A stretch of 64,000 bases of DNA from Phycisphaeraceae bacterium. Its GTDB lineage: Bacteria; Planctomycetota; Phycisphaerae; Phycisphaerales; UBA1924. The notes under the pieces are model-generated. The model searched no databases. It was given only the letters and a program-made list of their open reading frames with translations, and was not told the origin of the DNA. A program made the position numbers and the translations under genes. Shown piece by piece: positions 25,075 through 32,508 of the stretch (position 1 is its first letter; each line of letters opens with the position of its first letter). The DNA lies in the NCBI GenBank assembly GCA_019636655.1, contig JAHBXB010000007.1, positions 62,001 through 126,000 on the forward strand, in the 5' to 3' direction.

Positions 25075-27321
25075 GTGCTTGAGATCGTGCAACAGATTGG
25101 CGCCGTCGTCCTGGCCTCGGGCAGTGCGCTGGCGGTGCAGGCCGGCGGGCACGCGGCGGAGGCCGCGCACGGCGCGGCCGGGCTCTTCACGCCGGTGAAA
25201 GCGGTGGCCGGGGCGGGCGCCGTGGCCTGGGTGCCGGCCCTCACCATGCTGGCGACGCTGCTGTGCGGCCTGTGCGCCGCGCTCCGCATTAGGACGAAGC
25301 TGCCGGCGGTGATCACGGTGGTGTGCCTGGCGGGCGCCTTCGCGGCGATCGCCTGGACCTACGCGCAGTCGCTGGGCCACCCGGCCACGCCGCAGATCGC
25401 GCACGTGTGGGACTGGATCGACGTGCAGTGGGGCGGGAAACCGGCGCAGAGCCTGGTTGCCCACTTCTCGTTCTATGTCGATTCGCTGACGCTGTTCTGG
25501 ATGCTCTTCGTCACGGGGCTAGGGACGCTGATCGCGCTGTACGCCAGCGAGTACATGGCCGGGGATGTGGGTGTCGGGTACAGCCGGTTCTTCGCGGCGT
25601 TCAACCTGTTTGTGCTGTCGATGTCGTGCCTGGTGATGGCCGACAACCTGATCCTGCTGTACCTGGGGTGGGAGGGCGTGGGGCTCTGCTCGTACCTGCT
25701 GATCGGCTACTTCTACACGAAGCCCTCCGCCGTCGCCGCGGCGAAGAAGGCGTTCATCATGAACCGCATCGGCGACTGCGGGCTGGCGCTGGGGATCTGG
25801 CTGACGTTCACGCTGTTCGGCACGGTGCGGTACGAGGAGCTGTGGCCGCTCATCAAGCCGCACATGGATGCGGCGCTGGAGGGGCGACTGGCCGAGGTGC
25901 CCTTCTTGGTCCAGCTCATCCCGGTGCTGCTTACCGTGGGCGCGTTCGGCAAGTCGGCGCAGTTGCCGCTGTACACCTGGCTCCCCGACGCGATGGAGGG
26001 CCCGACGCCCGTCTCGGCGCTGATCCACGCGGCGACGATGGTCACCGCGGGGGTGTACCTGGTCGCGCGGTTCATGCCGCTGTACGCGGCGAGCGAGTGG
26101 GCGCTGCCGATCGTGGCGTGGGGCGGCGGGCTGACGGCGTTCTGGGCCGCGACGATCGGGATGGCGCAGTTCGACATCAAGCGCGTGATGGCGTATTCGA
26201 CCATCTCGCAGCTGGGGTACATGTTCGGCGGCCTGGGCGTGCTGGGCCCGGAGGGGGGCGTGAGCCACGTGCTGACGCACGCGTTCTTCAAAGCCCTGCT
26301 GTTCCTGGCGTGCGGCGCGGTGATGCACGGATTCGCCGGGCAGCTCGACCTGCGCAAGCTCTCGGGCCTGCGGAAGATCCCGGGGTGGCGGATCGTCGGA
26401 TTCACGATGCTGGTCGGATGCCTGAACCTGTCGGGCTTCCCCTACATCACGGCGGGGTTCTGGTCGAAGGACCTGATCATCGGTGATGCGTTCGTGAACC
26501 CGCACACGCAGGTGGTGGGGTGGCTGCTGCTGATCACGGCGGGCCTGACCTCGTACTACACCTTCCGCGTGTACTTCCGCGTGTTCGAGGGGCCGGTGGC
26601 GTTCGAGGCGGGGGAGGAGGCTCACGGGCACGGCGCGGGGGATCACGCTGAGCACGGGCATGGCCACGGGCACGACGGCCATGACGCCCACGACGGGGCG
26701 CACGCCGGGCACGGGCACGGGGAGTTCCACCCGCACGCCCCCGGGTGGGCGATCAACTTGGTGCTGACCGTGCTGGCGGTGGCGACCTTCGCGGTCATCC
26801 CGCTCGTGTTCACGCACGGCGGCGAGCCGAGCTGGGCCGGGCGGATGGTCGATCACTCCACGGCGAACGTGCACGCGATCGGGCACGAGCACGCGACGTT
26901 CTTCGGGTTCGATCCGCACGCGGTGCTGCCGATCGTGTCGGGGATCCTGGCGATCGCCGGGATCCTGGTCGCCTGGTGGCTGCACCTGGCGGGCCGGACC
27001 ACGGCGGCGACCAGCCGGGCCGATGCGCTGATCCCGCTGATGGGACCGATCCCGCGCTGGGGCCAGAACAAGTGGTACGTCGATGAGCTGTACCACTTCC
27101 TGTTTGTGCTGCCGCTGCGGGTGGTCTCGCACATCTGCTTCCTGATCGACAAGCTGCTGGTGGACGGGCTGGTGGACGCGGCGGGGTGGGCCCCGCGCGG
27201 CGTGGGCTCGTCGATCCGGCCGGCTCAGTCCGGCGTGCTGAACGACTACGCGGTGCGGATGGTGACGGGTGTCGGGGCGTTCCTGCTGATCGTGATCATC
27301 GTCGCCGGGGGTGCCGCATGA
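25075..27321 (+). CDS. nuoL: NADH-quinone oxidoreductase subunit L
   Basis: A 748-residue antiporter-like proton-pumping subunit at the distal end of complex I's membrane arm. Recognisable blocks are LFWMLFVTGLGTLIALYASEYM, LGWEGVGLCSYLLIGYF, the signature LIHAATMVTAGVYLVARFMP, and FFKALLFLACGAVMHG. The GTG at 25075, near a GAGAAGGA, is preferred because earlier residues overlap nuoK out of character. Residues about 516-556 form a loop with about 14 His, absent from typical NuoL. Its TGA overlaps the nuoM ATG. Confidence 0.95.
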   Translation: MLEIVQQIGAVVLASGSALAVQAGGHAAEAAHGAAGLFTPVKAVAGAGAVAWVPALTMLATLLCGLCAALRIRTKLPAVITVVCLAGAFAAIAWTYAQSLGHPATPQIAHVWDWIDVQWGGKPAQSLVAHFSFYVDSLTLFWMLFVTGLGTLIALYASEYMAGDVGVGYSRFFAAFNLFVLSMSCLVMADNLILLYLGWEGVGLCSYLLIGYFYTKPSAVAAAKKAFIMNRIGDCGLALGIWLTFTLFGTVRYEELWPLIKPHMDAALEGRLAEVPFLVQLIPVLLTVGAFGKSAQLPLYTWLPDAMEGPTPVSALIHAATMVTAGVYLVARFMPLYAASEWALPIVAWGGGLTAFWAATIGMAQFDIKRVMAYSTISQLGYMFGGLGVLGPEGGVSHVLTHAFFKALLFLACGAVMHGFAGQLDLRKLSGLRKIPGWRIVGFTMLVGCLNLSGFPYITAGFWSKDLIIGDAFVNPHTQVVGWLLLITAGLTSYYTFRVYFRVFEGPVAFEAGEEAHGHGAGDHAEHGHGHGHDGHDAHDGAHAGHGHGEFHPHAPGWAINLVLTVLAVATFAVIPLVFTHGGEPSWAGRMVDHSTANVHAIGHEHATFFGFDPHAVLPIVSGILAIAGILVAWWLHLAGRTTAATSRADALIPLMGPIPRWGQNKWYVDELYHFLFVLPLRVVSHICFLIDKLLVDGLVDAAGWAPRGVGSSIRPAQSGVLNDYAVRMVTGVGAFLLIVIIVAGGAA

Positions 27322-29060
27322 ACCTGGTGATGCTGATTGCCATCCCGCTGGCGGTGGCGCTGGCGATGCCGTTGATTCCGGCCCGGAGCGCCAAGACCTT
27401 CGCGACGGCGGCGACGCTGGCGGCCCTGGCGTGGTTCCTGGTGGTCGCGGCGCAGTTCCCCTGGGCAGCAGGGAGCAGCGACCACATGGAGTGGATCCAG
27501 CCCTGGTTCCCGGGCATCGGCCTGTCGCTGTCGCTGGCGGCGGACACCGTCTCGATGCTGCTGGTGGGCCTGACGGTGCTGCTGGGGCCGATCGTCGTGG
27601 TGTGCTCGTACAGCGCCATCACGGAGCGGGTGCGGACCTACTACGGCTGGTTCCTGGCGCTCCAGGCGTGCATGACCGGGGTGTTTTTCTCCCGCGACCT
27701 GATCCTGTTCTACATCTTCTTCGAGTTCACGCTGATCCCGATGTACGTGCTGATCAACCTGTACGGGGGCAACGACCGGCGGCACGCCGCGACCAAGTTC
27801 TTCCTGTTCACGTTCACCGGCTCGCTGATAACGCTCGCCGGCTTCGTGTTCCTCGCGGTCAAGAGCGCTGCGGGGATGCCGCTGGGCGCGGAGAACGGCG
27901 GCTGGTCGTTCCAGTTCAGCGACCTGAGCGCCACGGCCAATGCCCTGCCGCTGTCGGTGCAGTCGTGGGTGTTCCTGGCGATCATGATCGGGTTCGCGGT
28001 GAAGGTGCCGCTGTTCCCGGTGCACACCTGGCTGCCGCTGACGCACACGCAGGCGCCCACGGCGGGCTCGGTCATCCTGGCCGGCGTCCTGCTGAAGCTG
28101 GGAACCTACGGGATCTACCGTTTCGGCCTGGGTTTCACGCCCGATGCCGCGATCCACTTCGCCCCCGCCATCGGTGTCCTGTCGCTCATCGGGATCCTGT
28201 ATGCCGGGTTGATCTGCTGGGTGCAGACCGACGCCAAGAAACTGGTGGCGTACTCGTCCGTGTCGCACCTTGGCTTCTGCATCCTGGGGATGTTCTCGAT
28301 GACGGCCATCGGGCTGACCGGCTCGGTGCTGTACATGATCAACCACGGCCTGTCGACCGGGGCGCTGTTCCTGCTGATCGGGATGGTCTACGAGCGGTAC
28401 CACACGCACTCGATGAAGCACATGTCCGGGCTCGCGGCAAAGATGCCGGTGTGGGCTACGTTCATGGTCTTCTTCGCGATGGCCTCCGTGGGCCTGCCCG
28501 GACTCAACGGCTTTGTCGGTGAGCTCTTCTGCCTCATCGGCACGTTCCAGGGGTGGAGCGGCTGGCCGTCTCACGGCGCTCTGAGCGCGGCGGTGCCCGG
28601 CGAACTGGGCCCCTGGTTCGCGTTCTTCGCGGCGCTGGGCATGATCGTGACGGCGATGTACCTCCTGTTCCTTGTCGGCCGGATCGTGTGGGGCAAGCTC
28701 GAGCTTCCCACCGGGCATGGCGATGACGGGCACGGGCACGGCAACCACTCTGAAGCACACGCCGAGGGACACTCGACGCTGCCGGTTGACCTCAACGCGA
28801 GGGAGATCGGGGTGCTGGTGCCGCTGGCGGTGGCGTGCATCGCGATCGGCTTCTATCCCAAGCCCCTGGTGGACGTGCTCGACGGTCCCTCGCGGCAGCT
28901 GGCCGGATTCCTGGAGCACCGGCGGCAGGCGATGGCCGCGAACGCCGGGCGGGTGGCGGGGCCTGAGGCAGAACCCGCCACGAATGCTGGGCACGATGCA
29001 GACGACTCGCATGGGCCGGCCGACGGGGGGCATGAGCACACGGAAGGAGCCCCGCGATGA
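27318..29060 (+). CDS. nuoM: NADH-quinone oxidoreductase subunit M
   Basis: A 580-residue antiporter-like subunit of complex I. Conserved features include LILFYIFFEFTLIPMYVLI (with the essential Glu), FAVKVPLFPVHTWLPLTHTQAPTAGSVILAG and SSVSHLGFCILGMF. Two His-rich stretches are unusual: a loop near residues 465-487 with six His and the C-terminal tail with four more. ATGA overlaps link it to nuoL and nuoN. Confidence 0.96.
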   Translation: MNLVMLIAIPLAVALAMPLIPARSAKTFATAATLAALAWFLVVAAQFPWAAGSSDHMEWIQPWFPGIGLSLSLAADTVSMLLVGLTVLLGPIVVVCSYSAITERVRTYYGWFLALQACMTGVFFSRDLILFYIFFEFTLIPMYVLINLYGGNDRRHAATKFFLFTFTGSLITLAGFVFLAVKSAAGMPLGAENGGWSFQFSDLSATANALPLSVQSWVFLAIMIGFAVKVPLFPVHTWLPLTHTQAPTAGSVILAGVLLKLGTYGIYRFGLGFTPDAAIHFAPAIGVLSLIGILYAGLICWVQTDAKKLVAYSSVSHLGFCILGMFSMTAIGLTGSVLYMINHGLSTGALFLLIGMVYERYHTHSMKHMSGLAAKMPVWATFMVFFAMASVGLPGLNGFVGELFCLIGTFQGWSGWPSHGALSAAVPGELGPWFAFFAALGMIVTAMYLLFLVGRIVWGKLELPTGHGDDGHGHGNHSEAHAEGHSTLPVDLNAREIGVLVPLAVACIAIGFYPKPLVDVLDGPSRQLAGFLEHRRQAMAANAGRVAGPEAEPATNAGHDADDSHGPADGGHEHTEGAPR

Positions 29061-30694
29061 TCGATCGCATCGCCGGTCTCTATCCCGAGATCGCCCTGTT
29101 CATCACCACGTGCGTCGTGATGGTCATCGGGCTCTCTCCGAGCAGGTCGGTGCGCCGGCTCTGCGGCCCGTTGAGCGCGGTCGGGCTGGTCGCCGCGTGG
29201 GCTCTGGCGGCGCGGGGTGAGGGGGTCGTGGGGTCGTCGCTGCCGGGCCTGGCGTACTACTACAAGCAACTGGTGTGCGCGGCGGGGCTGCTGCTGGTGC
29301 CGCTGCTGCAGGGGACGGTCGATCGCGAGTACGAGGCGGCGGTGGCGCGTGGGGCCCGGTTCGATGCGATCCGGTCCAACACGGCGGAGTTCTACTCATT
29401 CTTCCTGTTCTCGCTGACCGGGTGCCTGCTCTGCGGCGGCGCGCCGGACCTGATCTGGCTGTTCCTGGCGCTGGAGCTGACGAGCCTGCCGACGTATGTG
29501 ATGGTCGCGATCTCGACGCGGGGGAACCGGTCGATGGAGGCGGCGGTCAAGTACTTCTTCCTGGGGGCGCTCTCCGCGGCGGTGTTCCTCTACGGGTTCG
29601 CCCTGCTGTACGGCGCCACGGGCACGACGTCGCTCGCCGGGATCCAGGCCTCGCTGGCGGCCCAGCACGCCGCGGGTGGCATCAGCCCGCTCGCGGTCGC
29701 GGGCGTGCTGATGATCGTGCTGGGGCTGTGCTTCAAGATCGCCGCGGTTCCGATGCAGTTCTACGCGGCGGATGTGTACCAGGGGGCGGCGTCGCCGGTG
29801 TCGGCGATGCTCGCGTTCGTGCCGAAGGCCGCGGGCTTTGCCGGGTTGATGCTGGTGCTGTCGGCGGTGGGCTGGTCCTTCGGCTCGACCCCGGCCAGCA
29901 CGGGCGAGTCGCTGCCGCCGACGATCCGGCTCACGCTGTGGGTTGTGGCCGTGCTGACGATGTTCACCGGGAACGTGCTCGCCGTGCTCCAGACGTCAGT
30001 CAAGCGGCTGCTGGCGTACTCGTCGATCGCGCACTCAGGATACATGCTGGTCGGCCTGATCGCGGGGCCGGGGGAGACGGTCGCGAGCAACGGTCTCTCC
30101 GCGGTCCTGTTCTACCTGACGTGCTACGCGGCGATGACCATCGGCGCGTTCGCGGTCGTCGCCTCGATCGAGCGGCGCACGCCGGACGGTTCGGGGGACG
30201 AGGCGGAGAGCATCGCGGACCTGCGGGGGCTCTACCAGTCCCACCCGTTGCTGGCGTGGGTGATGGTGATCTGCTCGATGGGCCTGCTGGGGCTGCCCCC
30301 GCTCCTGGGGTTCATGGGCAAACTGACGCTGTTCACCTCCGGCATCTCCAAGGGCGAGATCGTGCTGGTGATCGTGCTGTGCCTGAACTCGGCGATCAGC
30401 GCGTACTACTACCTGCGTCTGGCGTACATGGCGCTGCTGGAAGCGCCGGATGCAGCGCCGATCGGCCGGCCGGTCGTGCGGACGCCGTTCAATGGGCGCG
30501 TGATCGCGGGCTTTGTCGGCGCCGCCGGGGTGGTGGCGCTGGTGGCGGTGAGCGACCCGCTCTCGCGTGCAGCATTCGACCTCGTGCAGACCCAGCCGCT
30601 CTACAAGGGGACTCGGGCGCGGCCGGTCGCGGCCGGAGCCGAGGGCACGCCCGCGCCCCGCGAACCGCAGGACCCGCGAACGAATCAGAACTGA
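29057..30694 (+). CDS. nuoN: NADH-quinone oxidoreductase subunit N
   Basis: A 545-residue antiporter-like subunit of complex I and last gene of this operon. Typical features are LIWLFLALELTSLPTYVMVA, KYFFLGALSAAVFLYGFALLYG, FYAADVYQGAASPVSAMLAFVPKAAG and LLAYSSIAHSGYMLVG. The C-terminus carries a Pro/Arg/Ala-rich hydrophilic tail. A hairpin without a T tract (30709-30732) follows, and the neighbour converges after 27 bases. Confidence 0.96.
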   Translation: MIDRIAGLYPEIALFITTCVVMVIGLSPSRSVRRLCGPLSAVGLVAAWALAARGEGVVGSSLPGLAYYYKQLVCAAGLLLVPLLQGTVDREYEAAVARGARFDAIRSNTAEFYSFFLFSLTGCLLCGGAPDLIWLFLALELTSLPTYVMVAISTRGNRSMEAAVKYFFLGALSAAVFLYGFALLYGATGTTSLAGIQASLAAQHAAGGISPLAVAGVLMIVLGLCFKIAAVPMQFYAADVYQGAASPVSAMLAFVPKAAGFAGLMLVLSAVGWSFGSTPASTGESLPPTIRLTLWVVAVLTMFTGNVLAVLQTSVKRLLAYSSIAHSGYMLVGLIAGPGETVASNGLSAVLFYLTCYAAMTIGAFAVVASIERRTPDGSGDEAESIADLRGLYQSHPLLAWVMVICSMGLLGLPPLLGFMGKLTLFTSGISKGEIVLVIVLCLNSAISAYYYLRLAYMALLEAPDAAPIGRPVVRTPFNGRVIAGFVGAAGVVALVAVSDPLSRAAFDLVQTQPLYKGTRARPVAAGAEGTPAPREPQDPRTNQN

Positions 30695-30721
30695 GGTCAG
30701 GCCAGCCGGCGCCGGGAGTTG

Positions 30722-32446
30722 TTATCCGGCGCGGACCCGCACCACGACCAGCGTGACGTCATCGGTGCGGGCGTGCAGACCGGTGTGCTGGCGGAGGTGC
30801 CAGAACAGCCGCTCCGCAACGTGGGCGGCGCTGGAGTCCGGGGCGGAGTTGAGCGTTTCCAGCAGCGCCGCCGTGAGGCCCGCGTTGCCGAATCGTCGGC
30901 CGGCGAAGGAGAGCGCGTCGATCAGCCCGTCGGTGAAGCCGACCAGCATGTCCCCCGGCGCGAGCTGGCAGACGCCGCCCGAGTACCGCTGCGAGGCGTC
31001 GATTCCCAGGGCCATCCCGCCCTCCGCGAGTTCGGTGATGTCCTCGGCGCGAACGGGCCGGCCTGGCGATCGCCTGATCAGCAGCGGGGGGTTGTGACCC
31101 GCGTTGCAGTAGGTGAGCCGCAGGGTCGCGGGGTCGATGACGCCGTACCACAGCGTGGCAAACTCGTCGTCGTGGGTGTCCGCGGCCAAGGCGGCATTCA
31201 CCCGAGCGAGGACCTCCTTGAGGTCGTAGACATCCTGGGCGTGGGCACGCAAGGAGGCCCGCACGGCCGACATGAGCAGCGCCGCGGGGACGCCCTTGCC
31301 GACGACGTCGCCAACGACGATCCCAAGATTCCCGCTGAGGGGGATCAGGTCATAGAAGTCGCCCCCCAACTCGGTCGTGGGCTGGTACTTGGCCGCGATG
31401 TCAAGGGCGGGGATCGTGGGCATGGCGCGGGGCAGCATGCGCCGCTGGACGTTCGCCGCGAGGCGGACCTGGTGACGAACCCGTTCGTTTTCCTCCCGCA
31501 GCCGACGGAGGCGTGCATTGATGACCGCCGCGGCGGACTGGTCGGCGATCGATCGCAGCAGGCCCTTCTCGGCGCGGGTGAAGCGGCGGGGAGTCCGGGC
31601 GTAGAGACGGATGAGCCCGATCGCGCGGCCCTGGTACATCAGGCCCGTCGAGAGGAGCGAGACAAGCCCCTCGACTCGGACGCGCTCCGGGTCGGGCATG
31701 CGTGGGTCGGTGGTCAGGTCGTCGACGGCGATGATCTCACCGCCGAGCGCTGCCTTGCGGATGGTGCTGGCGTGGGCGGCGCTCGCGCTCCCGGCCACCC
31801 ATTCGGGGCTCAGGCCCCGGGAGGCCTTGACGACCAGGTCGGCCTCCTCGTCCTCGACCAGCGAGATCGAGCCGCCATCGACGCGGAGCACGTCCATAGC
31901 CAGGTCGAGAGCCGCGGTGAGGAGCGAATCGGCGTCCTCGCTCTGCACGAGCATGGAACTGAGACGGTACAGGGCGCCCAGTTCGAGCACCCGCTGGCGG
32001 AGTGAGACCTGGGCCTCGCACCCCTCGGAGACGGTGGCGGCCAGCCGCGTCAAGGCGTTGCGAAGCGAGTGCCGCTGCTTCCCGGTTCCCGGCACCGGCT
32101 CGGCCATGACCAGGTGGCCGAGTTCCCCGGTCGAGATACGGAGAACAGCCCGGAACGTCGGGGCGGCGGGGACGTAGGCACGTCCGGCGAGCTCAAACGC
32201 GCGCTCCGCGGCGGACTCGTCGCTCACCGTAATCCACGCGGCCCCGCGATCCCCCGGCACGATCGCGCTCCCGCCCGCATCGCGCATCCAGATCGGCACG
32301 CCGGTCATGCGGGTGAGCTCGTCGCAGACAGCGACCAGCGACGCGTCGGTGACGAAGTCGCGCAGCGTCAGCGGGCCGCGGTCCGGTTGGGCGGGGTCGC
32401 CGGCGGGGTCCGCCGGGTCGACAGGATTGGGGTGCGGCTGGGCCAT
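30722..32446 (-). CDS. PP2C-type phosphatase with sensor and GAF domains (SpoIIE/RsbU-like)
   Basis: A 574-residue cytoplasmic Ser/Thr phosphatase. Residues about 25-130 form a small sensory domain resembling PocR/PAS types, with CDELTRMTGVPIWMRDAGG; about 145-310 is a GAF domain; about 340-570 is a SpoIIE phosphatase with ELGGDFYD, VVGDVVGKGVPAAL, CNAGHNPPLL and FTDGLIDAL, the metal-binding Asp residues intact. Relatives control sigma factors by dephosphorylating anti-anti-sigma proteins; no such partner is adjacent, so its target is unknown. It ends 27 bases from nuoN, convergent. Confidence 0.92.
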   Translation of the reverse strand: MAQPHPNPVDPADPAGDPAQPDRGPLTLRDFVTDASLVAVCDELTRMTGVPIWMRDAGGSAIVPGDRGAAWITVSDESAAERAFELAGRAYVPAAPTFRAVLRISTGELGHLVMAEPVPGTGKQRHSLRNALTRLAATVSEGCEAQVSLRQRVLELGALYRLSSMLVQSEDADSLLTAALDLAMDVLRVDGGSISLVEDEEADLVVKASRGLSPEWVAGSASAAHASTIRKAALGGEIIAVDDLTTDPRMPDPERVRVEGLVSLLSTGLMYQGRAIGLIRLYARTPRRFTRAEKGLLRSIADQSAAAVINARLRRLREENERVRHQVRLAANVQRRMLPRAMPTIPALDIAAKYQPTTELGGDFYDLIPLSGNLGIVVGDVVGKGVPAALLMSAVRASLRAHAQDVYDLKEVLARVNAALAADTHDDEFATLWYGVIDPATLRLTYCNAGHNPPLLIRRSPGRPVRAEDITELAEGGMALGIDASQRYSGGVCQLAPGDMLVGFTDGLIDALSFAGRRFGNAGLTAALLETLNSAPDSSAAHVAERLFWHLRQHTGLHARTDDVTLVVVRVRAG

Positions 32447-32508
32447 CGCGGGTCGGGTCGATCGTATCCGCCAGCCGCGAATTGTCCGGATGCTGGAGAG
32501 GTCCGGGT

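Noticed and set aside
30709-30732. Terminator between nuoN and the phosphatase
   Set aside because: GCGCCGG/CCGGCGC hairpin is real but has no T tract on either strand.
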